Assembly (NCBI GenBank): GCA_967755175.1
Contig: CBRAFO010000018.1
Span: 1 to 47,456, forward strand
Reading direction: 5' to 3'
DNA: 47,456 nucleotides
DNA from: Rariglobus sp967755175
GTDB taxonomy: Bacteria > Verrucomicrobiota > Verrucomicrobiia > Opitutales > Opitutaceae
The notes beneath the pieces were generated by a model that had not been told where the DNA came from, ran no database searches, and saw only the letters and a program-made list of their open reading frames with translations. The translations under genes were made by a program, and so were the position numbers. Within the stretch, counting starts at the first letter, position 1. Each line of letters begins with the position of its first letter. Shown here one piece after another: positions 24,081 through 32,849 of this stretch.

Positions 24081-25793
24081 GTGATCTCAGCATCCCTCGC
24101 TTCTCGCATCCTCACGGTTTCGGAGACCTCACGAACTATCCATGTGCTGGTCGTCGAAGACCAGGAGGATGATTATGTGTATCTTGAACGCATTCTGAGG
24201 AAAGCGGTGTTTGCACGCTACGAGCTTGTTTGGTGTGCGACGTATGAGGCGGGCTTGGAGGCGCTGGCGGCCAAGCGGCATGATGTGGCGCTTTTTGACT
24301 ATAACTTGGGTTCGGGCACGGGCCTCGATCTTCTGCGCGAGGCCCTCGCCATGGGTTGCGAGCAGCCGGTCATCTTACTGACCGGTCACGATAGCCCCGA
24401 GGTGGACCGCGAGGCTCTGGGTGCGGGTGCGGCGGATTATCTCTGCAAAAACGGGCTTAATATCACGCAGCTCGAGCGCGCGATCCGCTATTCCTTGCGG
24501 CAGGCGCTGATGCTCGCGTCGGTGAAAAAGAGCCAGCACCAGTTGGAACTTTTCATGCGTAACGTCCCCTGTGCTATCTGCATTCGGGGTGAGGACGGAC
24601 GTTACGTGTTCCAGAACGAACGCTTTAAGACCCATTTTGAAAACGCGCCGGTCAGTTCGATTTGGGAGCCTACGCCTTCTGAGGAACCGCGGTCATTTAC
24701 CGATGGAGAGCATTATTGGTTGGTGAGTTCATTCCCGATGGACGAGGGGCGCAGTGGACGCCTGCAAGGTCTCGCGGCGATCGAGATTACCGAACGCATC
24801 AAGGCCGAGGAGATGCTGCTCAAGGCCACCGGTCTCTTGAACGGCATTCTTAAAAGTCTTCCGGTCATCGCATGGAACGTGAATGACGAGGGGACGATTC
24901 TTGAGGCGCGGGGAAGCGGATTGGAGGGGGTAGGGCTCAATGGCGAAGAACTCGTGGGTCGTTCCCTCGCTGATTTCTCTCCCAATGCGGCGGCTGAGAT
25001 CGCGAAGACCTTCCAGACCGGCGATTCAAATTTCATTCTCCCTATCACCCACGAGGGACGCGAACACGCGTTCGACACCTTCTTCCATCAAACCCGCACG
25101 CAGGGTCGTAACGCGGTAGGCTTCTCGATCGACATCACCGAACGGCGTTGGCTTGAGCGAAAGGTTCTCCTCATTAGCGACACGGAACAGCTTCGCATCG
25201 GAGCCGATCTCCACGATGGATTGGGCCAGCACCTCACGGGTATCGCCTGCATGGCGGCGGCGTTGCGTGATCGATTGAAGGCGGCCGATCGGCCTGAGAC
25301 GAAACAGGCCGACGATATTGCCCGTTTGGTCAACGAAGCCACTGCGCACACCCGGGCGCTGGCGCGAGGGTTGTGCCCCGTGCAACTGGATCAGTCCGGG
25401 TTACAGGCGGCGCTTGAGCATCTGGCTTACCAGGTAGAACTCGTCCACGGGATCGAATGCCATTTCCGATCCGACGAGGAGCCGTTCGAGTGTGAGCACG
25501 ACAGCGCGCTGCATCTTTATCGAATCACCCAAGAGGCATTGCACAACGCAGCACGCCACGGCAAGGCACGCCGCATCGAAGTGGTGCTCGACTCCAGTCC
25601 CAAGGGCCGCCGCCTCGCGATCGAGGACAACGGCCAGGGTTTTGATCCTCTGCAAAAGCCCACCGGTTCCGGCGTCGGCTTGCGTCTTATGCAATACCGC
25701 GCCGCCATGATCGGCGGAAATCTTACTATCGAGTCGCAACCGCAAGGCGGAACGCGGGTCGAGTGCGTCTTCCCTTTCTCCATTTCTAAATGA
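24081..25793 (+). CDS. REC-PAS-PAS sensor kinase, NarX/DesK-type
   Basis: A 570-residue soluble hybrid-type kinase. An N-terminal receiver domain (about residues 20-140: VLVVEDQEDDYVYLERIL, Asp73 in ALFDYNLGSGTGLDLL, LLTGHDS, YLCKNG) precedes two PAS-like domains (about 152-240 and 252-355, each ending in an I-(E/D)-I-T-E-R motif). A HisKA_3 domain has His378 in IGADLHDGLGQHLTGIA, and the ATPase domain includes RITQEALHNAARHG, AIEDNGQGFDP and GSGVGLRLMQYRA. The start codon is GTG. The receiver lies at the N-terminus, so the protein can be both input-controlled and kinase. Its stop overlaps the start of the LuxR-type regulator (ATGA), which is its evident partner. Confidence 0.93.
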   Translation: MISASLASRILTVSETSRTIHVLVVEDQEDDYVYLERILRKAVFARYELVWCATYEAGLEALAAKRHDVALFDYNLGSGTGLDLLREALAMGCEQPVILLTGHDSPEVDREALGAGAADYLCKNGLNITQLERAIRYSLRQALMLASVKKSQHQLELFMRNVPCAICIRGEDGRYVFQNERFKTHFENAPVSSIWEPTPSEEPRSFTDGEHYWLVSSFPMDEGRSGRLQGLAAIEITERIKAEEMLLKATGLLNGILKSLPVIAWNVNDEGTILEARGSGLEGVGLNGEELVGRSLADFSPNAAAEIAKTFQTGDSNFILPITHEGREHAFDTFFHQTRTQGRNAVGFSIDITERRWLERKVLLISDTEQLRIGADLHDGLGQHLTGIACMAAALRDRLKAADRPETKQADDIARLVNEATAHTRALARGLCPVQLDQSGLQAALEHLAYQVELVHGIECHFRSDEEPFECEHDSALHLYRITQEALHNAARHGKARRIEVVLDSSPKGRRLAIEDNGQGFDPLQKPTGSGVGLRLMQYRAAMIGGNLTIESQPQGGTRVECVFPFSISK

Positions 25794-26500
25794 AATCCAC
25801 TTCGACCGCTCCGGGGCATCCGATTGCCCAAGTCACTCCAGTCGCGGCCAAGCGCCGCATCTTCCTCGTGGATGACCATCCCATCACGAGACAAGGCGTG
25901 GTTGTTCTCATCAACCAAGAGCCCGACCTCGAAGTGTGCGGAGAGGCGGATAGCGCGCCCAAGGCCTTCGACCTCTTGCAAAAGAGCAAGGCCGACTTGG
26001 CCGTCGTCGATATCTCGCTCAAAACGACCAGCGGCATCGAGCTGACGAAGAACCTCAAGGTGCTGTTGCCGGACCTTCCCGTGCTCATCATGTCGATGCA
26101 CGACGAAAGCCTTTACGCCGAGCGCGCGCTTCGTGCCGGGGCGAAGGGTTACGTGATGAAGCAGGAGGCTAGTGACAACATCCTCATCGCCATCCGCCGC
26201 ATCCTCGATGGAGAGCTCTATCTGAGCGATAAGATGAAGGAGAAAATGCTGCATCGCCTCGTGCACAATCGTAAGGACGAGGTGGTGTTCTCGATCGACA
26301 CTCTGAGCGATCGCGAGATGGAAGTTTTCCAGCTGATCGGCAATGGTTTCAGCACGAGGCAGATCGCCACGAAGCTCAATCTGAGCGTGAAGACCATCGA
26401 TTCCTACCGCGAGCACTTGAAGCTCAAGCTCCACATCGAAAAAGGAGCGGACCTTGTGCGGCATGCGATCCAGTGGGTGAAGAGCGAGAATATCGTCTGA
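25790..26500 (+). CDS. NarL/LuxR-family response regulator
   Basis: A 236-residue two-domain regulator. The receiver spans about residues 22-140 (IFLVDDHPITRQGVVVLI, Asp in LAVVDISLKTTSGIELTK, LIMSMHDE, GYVMKQEAS). The GerE/LuxR helix-turn-helix lies at about 168-230 (LSDREMEVFQLIGNGFSTRQ, then IATKLNLSVKTIDSYREHLK). The conserved Lys is followed by Gln rather than Pro, which is common in this family. Its start overlaps the kinase stop (ATGA). Targets are unknown; no clear dyad was found in the short gap. Confidence 0.95.
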   Translation: MKSTSTAPGHPIAQVTPVAAKRRIFLVDDHPITRQGVVVLINQEPDLEVCGEADSAPKAFDLLQKSKADLAVVDISLKTTSGIELTKNLKVLLPDLPVLIMSMHDESLYAERALRAGAKGYVMKQEASDNILIAIRRILDGELYLSDKMKEKMLHRLVHNRKDEVVFSIDTLSDREMEVFQLIGNGFSTRQIATKLNLSVKTIDSYREHLKLKLHIEKGADLVRHAIQWVKSENIV

Positions 26501-26742
26501 CCTCACGCAGTGCCTGAGCGGCATTGCGTGGCTTTAATGCGTAGTCGAATGCCCGTGGGCATGGCTGCGTCTTAACGGTGGGAGTTCCGTAGCGGGCGTT
26601 GCTGCCCAATGCGCTGCTATCGGAATCGGCGACGCTCGGTCGGTGTCGTGCACTTCGAAAATCCCCCATCCTTGCGGCGGTGGATTTGCCGGCCTGTGGA
26701 ACGAAGGTAGCCGGATTCTTTAGCCCCGGGGAATCGTTTAAA

Positions 26743-28248
26743 ATGCACGTTAGAACCATGAAATCCGTGCAAAAATCATCTATCGTGGCCTCAGCGGACG
26801 AAGGTAAATCTCCTGATCCCACGCTTACCGTTTTAATGATCGGCGATGAGGCGCGCAGTCGCCGTCTTCTCGCCTTTGGCTTGGCGGGGGAAGACGATGC
26901 TGTGACGTGTGTCGGTTCTCTGGTTGCGCTCGACGCGCTGCCTTCACTGAAAGGGTTTGGCGTGGTTCTCCTTGATTGGGAGATGAAGGCCGCATCCGGG
27001 CCGCTTCTGCTGCAACGTCTCCGGCAACTTGATACCGACATTCCGGTGATCGCTACGGTATCGGACGAACTCACGGCCCGCACGGCTCGGCAGCAAGGCG
27101 TTCACCATTGCATCACCAAGCCGTTTTCGACGCAGGAGCTGAAGGACCTTTTGGCCAAATGCGCCCGTGCTCCGCAGACTCAGGATTTGGAGGCGCATGC
27201 GGAGAACGACTTGGTCTCTTCGGAAGAGGAGCAGGTCACCTCGCCCGTCGCGTTTGGCTCCCAAAGCCAGCGGATGCGCCAGGTGCTGCAGGTCGCTTTG
27301 CGGGTCGCGCCCACCTCAGCGAATATCCTTATCTTGGGAGAGAATGGAACCGGGAAGACCGCGCTTGCCCGGGGCGTCCATGAACGCAGCTTGCGCAAAC
27401 GGATGCCGTTCGTGACGGTCAACTGTCCCTGCCTCCAGGCTCAGTTATTGGAAAGCGAGCTGTTCGGCCATGTGCGCGGTTCGTTCACGGGGGCGGTTAA
27501 TGACACTGTCGGCAAAGTGGCAGCTGCCGAGGGCGGGACACTCTTTCTCGACGAAATCGGCGAACTCCCGTTGGAGATTCAGCCGAAACTGCTGCGTCTC
27601 CTGCAAGACCGACAATATGAGCGTTTGGGCGAAACAAGAACACGGAATGCCAACATCCGTGTTCTCGCCGCGACGAACCGAGATCTGCGAGAAGAAGTGA
27701 AGGCCGGGCGTTTTCGTGAGGATCTGTTCTATCGTCTCAACGTGATCACGGTGGAGATGCCGCTCCTCCGACGCCGGCCCGAGGATATTCTTTCGCTCGC
27801 GGAAGAGTTCCTTCGCGAGGTGACGCAAGGGGCGGGTTTGCGGGGAAACCGTGCCTTCACTCCGGCGGCGAGACAGGCGCTGATGGCGCATTCTTGGCCG
27901 GGGAATTTGCGCGAGCTACGCAACGTCGTCGAACGCGCCGCGATCTTGTCGGACCGGGATAAAATCGACGTGTCTGACTTCCCGGTGTTCAGCACGGCTG
28001 CACAGCTGGGGCTTCCTCAAGTGGGTGACCTTGTCAGCCTCGCAGAGTTGGAGGAGGCGCATATCCGAGAGGTCGTGGCGCGCACGCAAACACTGGGCTA
28101 CGCTGCCCACATCCTCGGTATCAACCAAGCTACGCTTTACCGTAAGCGCAAACGGCTGCCCGGCTCGATCGAGGCTTTTCCTGTCGCAGAAGGGAAGCAG
28201 TCCAAGACTTGGTGCGGTAACGAACAGATGGAGTTCGGGACTGCGTAG
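26743..28248 (+). CDS. NtrC-type sigma-54-dependent response regulator
   Basis: A 501-residue regulator. The N-terminal receiver (about residues 28-140) has VLMIGDEARSRRLLAF, the Asp in VVLLDWEMKAASGPLLLQRL and the Lys in HCITKPFST. The AAA+ domain spans about 175-400: Walker A LILGENGTGKTALARGVH, the sigma-54 contact loop GSFTGA (Ser in place of the Ala of GAFTGA, a known natural variant), Walker B GGTLFLDEIGELPLEIQPKL, and HSWPGNLRELRNVVERA. The C-terminal Fis-type helix-turn-helix is AAHILGINQATLYRKRKRL. Starts at 26743 or 26758 are both possible; a longer frame to 26599 looks non-coding. It has no adjacent kinase partner of its own, but follows the kinase/LuxR pair. Confidence 0.93.
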   Translation: MHVRTMKSVQKSSIVASADEGKSPDPTLTVLMIGDEARSRRLLAFGLAGEDDAVTCVGSLVALDALPSLKGFGVVLLDWEMKAASGPLLLQRLRQLDTDIPVIATVSDELTARTARQQGVHHCITKPFSTQELKDLLAKCARAPQTQDLEAHAENDLVSSEEEQVTSPVAFGSQSQRMRQVLQVALRVAPTSANILILGENGTGKTALARGVHERSLRKRMPFVTVNCPCLQAQLLESELFGHVRGSFTGAVNDTVGKVAAAEGGTLFLDEIGELPLEIQPKLLRLLQDRQYERLGETRTRNANIRVLAATNRDLREEVKAGRFREDLFYRLNVITVEMPLLRRRPEDILSLAEEFLREVTQGAGLRGNRAFTPAARQALMAHSWPGNLRELRNVVERAAILSDRDKIDVSDFPVFSTAAQLGLPQVGDLVSLAELEEAHIREVVARTQTLGYAAHILGINQATLYRKRKRLPGSIEAFPVAEGKQSKTWCGNEQMEFGTA

Positions 28249-28258
28249 CGCATGCGGT

Positions 28259-28303
28259 AAAATCAAACCCCTCGAACGTCACAGAGGCGTCGACATCGAG
28301 GGG
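28259..28303 (-). terminator. Probable terminator of the DUF1328-DUF2934 operon
   Basis: On the minus strand CCCCTCGA pairs with TCGAGGGG across a 20-base loop and is followed by TTTGATTTT. It sits between convergent genes, 24 bases past the DUF2934 stop. The loop is long, so confidence is moderate. Confidence 0.5.
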
Positions 28304-28326
28304 ATGAGGGGAAGTCGATGGAGCGG

Positions 28327-28605
28327 TTAAGATGCCGCCGCCTTTTTGGGATCTGGCCGTTCCAGCCGCGTGACAGGCTTTTCCTGACTTATGGTCTCAT
28401 CGAAGATAGGGGCGGAAACGGAGATCCCTCCCATGCCTTCAACCTCGGGATCGACACCCAGAAGCTGTCGTTCGGCCTCAAGCCAGATTTCCTCATCGCG
28501 GCCGACGGGGCGACCGTAGCCTTCCCACAATTCCCGCGCACGTTGCGAAATGTTTTCCTGAGATGCAGGAGAAGCTATGTCGCGTTGAACGGCGGATTTC
28601 TTCAT
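28327..28605 (-). CDS. DUF2934 protein
   Basis: A 92-residue protein. Residues about 19-48 match DUF2934: ISQRARELWEGYGRPVGRDE followed by EIWLEAERQL (pattern I-x-x-R-A-x-x-L-W-E-x-x-G-R-P-x-G-R-D-x-x-x-W-L-x-A-E-R-x-L). The remainder is polar and ends in a basic tail. DUF2934 proteins are small, of unknown function, and often lie in stress gene clusters. It begins 18 bases after the DUF1328 stop on the same strand, so the two are probably co-transcribed. Confidence 0.85.
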   Translation of the reverse strand: MKKSAVQRDIASPASQENISQRARELWEGYGRPVGRDEEIWLEAERQLLGVDPEVEGMGGISVSAPIFDETISQEKPVTRLERPDPKKAAAS

Positions 28606-28623
28606 GGGAATGCTTGGGATCGG

Positions 28624-28800
28624 TCATACCGTCGGCCCACGGCGTCCGCCGCGTCCCATGACCAGCGAAGCGATGAAAAGCACGAGGAAGATCACGAACA
28701 TGATCTTGGCAATGGAGGCGGCGATACCGGAGATGCCGCCAAAGCCGAGGGCAGCCGCGATCAGGGCAACGACGAGAAAAATAATCGTGTAGCGTAACAT
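28624..28800 (-). CDS. DUF1328 (YtjA-type) small membrane protein
   Basis: A 58-residue protein with two membrane spans: MLRYTIIFLVVALIAAALGF and IAKIMFVIFLVLFIASLVMG, joined by GGISGIAASIA, which is the DUF1328 pattern. The ATG at 28800 starts the match; the frame is open for 15 further codons upstream but those are not family-like. The function of the family is unknown. It heads a two-gene operon with the DUF2934 gene. Confidence 0.92.
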   Translation of the reverse strand: MLRYTIIFLVVALIAAALGFGGISGIAASIAKIMFVIFLVLFIASLVMGRGGRRGPTV

Positions 28801-29022
28801 GATAGGGGGGAATTGAGGTTGTTGCGCCAAGGCGGTCGTCGCCATTTGCGCTACCTCTGGAGGGGCATGCGCTGTGCCAATGTCTTTTGATGATCCAATC
28901 AGCGAAGAGCCAAATTCATGCGAATTCGGAGCTCAATTGGCTGCAAATCAGATTGCACGAACGCCGTGAGTAGCCGGTCATTTTGCAATCCGAGCAGTGG
29001 GTGGGTGATCGTCCAAATCAGG

Positions 29023-29057
29023 AAATAAAAACGCCCCGCAGAAAGGCTGCGGGGCGT
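29023..29057 (-). terminator. Rho-independent terminator of the outer-membrane barrel gene
   Basis: On the minus strand ACGCCCCGCAG pairs with CTGCGGGGCGT across a 5-base loop and is followed by a T-rich run (TTTTATTT). It lies 37 bases past the stop at 29095. Confidence 0.9.
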
Positions 29058-29094
29058 GTAGAGTGCCGAGCTTAGCGACTACGTGGGTTTTGAG

Positions 29095-29661
29095 TCACAG
29101 ATTAAAACCTACGCCTAGGTTCCAGAGGAAGGCGCCATTATCGAAGTTCTCTTTCGCACCGTGTGAATTGGTGAAGGTCCATTCGTAGTTTACGAGGGCG
29201 AAGACGAAGGTCTTCGGCTTCACGTAAAACTTGAGACCGCCTTCAATGCCGGCTGCAAAAGTGTCACTGGTGTTATCTCCATAGAGACCGCCAAAATTCA
29301 GGCCGATGAAAGGCCGAAGATTGGTAGTGCCGAAGTGATAATCGACAGCGGCAAACGTCGAGCCGTCGAATTCGGAGTCGTTGCCAGTTCCCGAACGGTT
29401 TGTGTAGTTCACGGATTGGCGTCCGACGACTTCGAGCTGGTCGCTCAGAAAATAACCTACCGAAACGTTCACGCCACCGAGCGAGTTGTCGAAGTCCTTG
29501 TTGCTGGACCCACTGCCGCCCAGCGTAAGCTCCCACTCGCCCATTTGGGCGCCGAAGCCGTCGTATCGAGGGGCGGTGCTGGTCCGATATTCCGCGTGAG
29601 CCGTGAAAGCCGAGGCGATGAATAACGAAGAGACCGCGAGGATCAGTTTTGTTTTGTTCAT
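29095..29661 (-). CDS. Outer-membrane beta-barrel protein
   Basis: A 188-residue exported protein. A signal peptide occupies residues 1-23 (LILAVSSLFIASAFTAHA, cleavage after AHA). The mature part has alternating strands with aromatic ends typical of small OmpW/OmpA-like barrels: EWELTLGGSGSSN, VNVSVGYFLSDQLEVVGRQS, FAAVDYHFGT, LRPFIGLNFGGLYG, FVFALVNYEWTF and a C-terminal FLWNLGVGFNL ending in a hydrophobic residue, as barrel-assembly signals do. The ligand is unknown. The ATG at 29661 begins the signal peptide. It is a single-gene transcript with its own terminator. Confidence 0.88.
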   Translation of the reverse strand: MNKTKLILAVSSLFIASAFTAHAEYRTSTAPRYDGFGAQMGEWELTLGGSGSSNKDFDNSLGGVNVSVGYFLSDQLEVVGRQSVNYTNRSGTGNDSEFDGSTFAAVDYHFGTTNLRPFIGLNFGGLYGDNTSDTFAAGIEGGLKFYVKPKTFVFALVNYEWTFTNSHGAKENFDNGAFLWNLGVGFNL

Positions 29662-30046
29662 TGGATTTGTTTGTTGGTTATCCCCGGTCAGGGGATTCAA
29701 ACACACTTCCGGTCCGGTATCCGTCTCGCAATACACAAGGGACTTGCGAACGCCCGAAAGCTCCATCGGGGAGCGCTCTGCGATGGCCATCGGAAATTGA
29801 TTCCAAGTAAAGATCCGACGGGAGGGCGTGGCGCTGATAGCTGGGGCGGTTCATGCCGACTCTGTCTGACGAGTTGGCCTGATCGGCTGATGGCAAGCGT
29901 GTCGGATAATACCTGCACCGATACTCCGGAGGTGCGCCCGTTTTACGTGCGGCGGTCGGAACGACGCGAGGCCTCCCCGGTCCTGCCTAAAGGTGAACCG
30001 GTGCCTCCTTTTCAATCCGCGCCATTAACTGAACGAAGGAATTACC
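29662..30046. other. Divergent intergenic region between the barrel gene and the glycine-rich protein gene
   Basis: About 385 bases with no believable gene. It should contain the two divergent promoters. An inverted repeat ATCCCC-ggtca-GGGGAT lies at 29680-29696, inside the probable 5' leader of the barrel gene, 19 bases from its start codon. Open frames here are short and unlike known families. Confidence 0.5.
30036..30040 (+). promoter_or_regulatory. Shine-Dalgarno AAGGA of the gene at 30047
   Basis: AAGGA stands 6 bases before the ATG at 30047. It is worth noting because most genes in the window lack a clear ribosome-binding site, and it fixes this start. Confidence 0.75.
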
Positions 30047-30604
30047 ATGTCCAAAAAATCCGTATTCTGCATCTCCACTTCGCGCATTCAGGCTGAACGT
30101 ATCATCGACAGTCTGCGTGCCGCCGATTTCTCCAACAGCGACATTTCGGTGCTGTTTCCCGACAAAGACACGACTCACGACTTTGTGCACGAGAAGCACA
30201 CCAAGGCTCCCGAGGGCGCGGTCGCGGGTGCAAGTGCCGGCGGTATCGCTTGCGGTGCCCTCGGCTGGATCGCCGGCATTGGCGCACTCGCGATTCCGGG
30301 TGCCGGGCCGTTCATCGCCGCGGGCCCGATCGTTGCCGCGTTGAGTGGCGTTGGACTAGGGGTGACCATTGGCGGCATCACCGGTGCGCTGGTGGGTCTG
30401 GGTATCCCGGAGTTCGAAGCCAAGCGCTACGAGGGCAAGATCAAGGCGGGCAACATCCTCATCTCTGTTCACACGGAGAACTCAGACGAGGTGATGGCTG
30501 CGCGGAAGATTTTCCGGCGCGAGGGCGGCGACTATATCAGCAGCACCGGCGAAGCCTCGGTGCCGAGGGCTGCACAGGTCGATTATGCCCCGAAAAATAA
30601 TTAG
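30047..30604 (+). CDS. General-stress-17M-like protein with glycine-rich hydrophobic core
   Basis: A 185-residue protein. The N-terminus (SVFCISTSRIQAERIIDSLR, NSDISVLFPDKDT) has the flavodoxin-like/GSP17M pattern seen in low-temperature or general stress proteins. A central Gly/Ala-rich hydrophobic region (about residues 60-125: AVAGASAGGIACGALGWIAG, IGGITGALVGLGIPE) looks like a glycine-zipper membrane segment. The C-terminal part repeats an alpha/beta element (KAGNILISVHTENSDEVMAA). The function is unknown. A good Shine-Dalgarno precedes it. It converges with the AarF-like gene. Confidence 0.8.
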   Translation: MSKKSVFCISTSRIQAERIIDSLRAADFSNSDISVLFPDKDTTHDFVHEKHTKAPEGAVAGASAGGIACGALGWIAGIGALAIPGAGPFIAAGPIVAALSGVGLGVTIGGITGALVGLGIPEFEAKRYEGKIKAGNILISVHTENSDEVMAARKIFRREGGDYISSTGEASVPRAAQVDYAPKNN

Positions 30605-30645
30605 CCGGAGGCGCGCTTACGTTCGGCCGGGATGAGGTTTCGTTA

Positions 30646-32313
30646 CTAGCCTTTACCCCGGCTCTGCCGGTCTTTGATGATGATGTTGATCACGAGCCAG
30701 CATCCACCGCCGGCGGCGGAGAGAAAGCAGAGGATCGCGAAACCCGGATAGCCGAAGAGGCGAAAGCGCGTTTCCACCCGCATCATCAGTGCGGCGCCGA
30801 CGATGAGGGCGGCGAGCACGAGGCCCGTGGTGATGCGGTTGGCGATCTTCTGCATGCCGTCGAGTATGAGCTTCGCATCGACCGCCTTTACCTTCACTTC
30901 GACCTCGGCGTTGGTGACGGTATCAAAGAGCCGATTGAGGCGACCGGGTAATTGGATCGCGAACTCCTTTAGCTCAAGAAGGGTGCTGAAGAGGCTTCCT
31001 TGAGTGAGATCCTTCTTTATTCGCTGCGTCATCAGGTCGGTAACGTTGCGGCGAATGGAGGCATTGGGATCGAAAGACGGATCGAGAATGCGGCCGATCT
31101 GGTCGAGCTGCAGCAAGGTCTTGCCGAGGAGCGCGAGTTCACTCGGCACGAAGAGCCCGTTGTCGCGTGCGTGGGTGCTCACATCGATGAGGGATTGGCC
31201 GGTGTTGATCCGCTCAAGACCTTGGTCGCGACGTCGGGCAACCAGACTGCTGATCTTTCGGCGAAACTCGGCTGGATCAAACGTCGATAGCCGTTCGCTC
31301 ATCCGAATAACGATATCTGCGGCCTCTTCGCCTTTCCCCTCGCTTACGGCGATGAGGAGTTTGAGCAGATTTTCCTGCATTCCGGGCGCAGTGTGGCCCA
31401 CCATGCCGAGGTCGATAAGCGCGATACGATTATCGTTGGTGAGGAAAACGTTTCCGGGGTGAGGGTCGGCGTGGAAAATCCCGTCCACCAGCACCTGTTT
31501 CAGGTAGGCCTTAAAAAGCTCTTCGACCAACGTCGCGCCATTGATCTCGGTGTGCGCGAGCGGGCTGATCGAGGTGATCTTACGGCCTGGCACGTAGTCC
31601 ATGGTGAGGACGTTGCGCGTGCAGTAATCCGACACCGGTTGCGGCACGGTAATGAGCGGGAAATCCTGCAGGTTTTTCCCGACAGTCGTCAGGTTGTGCG
31701 CTTCATTTTCGTAATTGAGCTCTTGCTTAATGGTGAGGCGAAACTCCTCGATAACCGTGGCGAAACGATAGCGGTGACCAGCGGTCGTATGCTGGTCGAG
31801 GAAGCCGGCGATCTCGGCAAGCACTTCAAAATCGTCGGCGATTTGAGCGCGGATGCCTGGACGCTGAACTTTCACGACGACTTCGCGTCCATCATGCAAT
31901 GCTGCCGCGTGCACCTGGCCGAGCGATGCGGCCGCGAGAGGCGTGGAATCAAAACGGGCAAACGCCTTCGAGATGCGCACGCCCAGCTCATTCATCACGA
32001 TGGCTTCCACCTCTTCGTAGGGAAACGGCGCGATCTTGTCCTGGAGTCGTTCGAGGGCTTTCAGATAAGGAACAGGCAACAGGTCGGGGCGACCGGCGAG
32101 GACCTGGCCGATCTTGATGTAGGTCGGTCCCATTGCTTCGAGGTCGTCCGCGAGCTGATTGGGCGTGATGTTTTTCCCGACTTTTCGCTCTTCAGCGTCC
32201 GGATCATCCAGCTGATCAAACCCCATGCTTTGCACCAAGTCAGAGCGACCGTATTTCCAAAGCAGGAATGCGATCTCTTTGTAACGTTTTAGGTGGTTGC
32301 GGGAGAGCTTCAT
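30646..32313 (-). CDS. AarF/ABC1/UbiB-family kinase-like protein
   Basis: A 555-residue protein. The ABC1 marks are present: the KxGQ motif (TYIKIGQVLAGRPDLLP), the Ala-rich nucleotide loop (AAASLGQVHAAAL), the Lys of VVVKVQRPGI, HADPHPGNVFLTND (catalytic loop) and ALIDLGMVG (metal site). Two C-terminal membrane spans (about residues 490-512 and 520-548) are typical of UbiB-type proteins. UbiB relatives are ATPases that support quinone biosynthesis. The ATG at 32313 was chosen; the frame is open up to 32760, but that part overlaps a divergent gene and lacks family likeness. It is divergent from the gene at 32491. Confidence 0.93.
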   Translation of the reverse strand: MKLSRNHLKRYKEIAFLLWKYGRSDLVQSMGFDQLDDPDAEERKVGKNITPNQLADDLEAMGPTYIKIGQVLAGRPDLLPVPYLKALERLQDKIAPFPYEEVEAIVMNELGVRISKAFARFDSTPLAAASLGQVHAAALHDGREVVVKVQRPGIRAQIADDFEVLAEIAGFLDQHTTAGHRYRFATVIEEFRLTIKQELNYENEAHNLTTVGKNLQDFPLITVPQPVSDYCTRNVLTMDYVPGRKITSISPLAHTEINGATLVEELFKAYLKQVLVDGIFHADPHPGNVFLTNDNRIALIDLGMVGHTAPGMQENLLKLLIAVSEGKGEEAADIVIRMSERLSTFDPAEFRRKISSLVARRRDQGLERINTGQSLIDVSTHARDNGLFVPSELALLGKTLLQLDQIGRILDPSFDPNASIRRNVTDLMTQRIKKDLTQGSLFSTLLELKEFAIQLPGRLNRLFDTVTNAEVEVKVKAVDAKLILDGMQKIANRITTGLVLAALIVGAALMMRVETRFRLFGYPGFAILCFLSAAGGGCWLVINIIIKDRQSRGKG

Positions 32314-32490
32314 GATACGCCAGCGGTGTTGGTCGGATGGGAAAGACCGACAACTTGAGAGGCTCACGGTTCGCGAAGGACTCCCTCGGTAACTCCTGAC
32401 GCGAATCTCGTCCGGAACCAGCCAGCCGGTTGGGTTGACTGTGCAGAAAGGGCCGTGCGCAATGCCAGGTCGGAGTTCCGATATCCCCTT

Positions 32491-32811
32491 ATGTTTAACG
32501 CAGCCAAAGACGCTCTCTCCAGCCAGGCCGCCCGCAGTTACGTCAACGGGTTGATCAAACGCTACGGCGAGGTGCGTGAACTCAAAATCGATTCCAAGGC
32601 GAAGACCGTCGACATCACCTGCGTCCTCATCGGCGAGCATCAACCGGTAAAAGTGCGTATCGAGAGCTACCGTATCGAGAGCGAAGGGGCCCATCGTTTC
32701 GTCAAGATTCAGGCATGCTCCTGCTCTCGCCCTTGGCTTCAGCACTTGTTGGAAGATCACTTGTGTGGCCGGCGCGTGAAACTGCCCTCGTGGGCCGCAG
32801 CGGCACTGTAG
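32491..32811 (+). CDS. Conserved hypothetical protein, 106 aa
   Basis: An alpha/beta protein of unknown function. The N-terminal helical part (AAKDALSSQAARSYVNGLIKR) is followed by strands YGEVRELKIDSKAKTVDITC, VKVRIESYRIES and RFVKIQACSCSRPWLQHLLE. It resembles small uncharacterised proteins of other environmental bacteria, but I cannot name a family. The ATG at 32491 was chosen over 32455, because the upstream residues are not compositionally like the rest. It is divergent from the AarF-like gene with about 177 bases between, so it has its own promoter. Confidence 0.65.
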   Translation: MFNAAKDALSSQAARSYVNGLIKRYGEVRELKIDSKAKTVDITCVLIGEHQPVKVRIESYRIESEGAHRFVKIQACSCSRPWLQHLLEDHLCGRRVKLPSWAAAAL

Positions 32812-32849
32812 GCGGCTCGCCGTCTATAGATCTGTTCTTTGGCTACCGG

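Noticed and set aside
18075..24110. ECF-type promoter pairs GGAAC...CGT ahead of DUF3185 and of the REC-PAS kinase
   Set aside because: The spacing is 20 bases in both cases, longer than the usual 15-17, so I do not call promoters from them.
31393..32292. Plus-strand open frame (about 300 codons) within the AarF-like gene
   Set aside because: Antisense to a gene with all ABC1 motifs; no domain of its own.
32314..32760. N-terminal extension of the AarF-like gene by 149 codons
   Set aside because: It covers the divergent gene at 32491 and its promoter and has no family likeness; the family match starts at the ATG at 32313.
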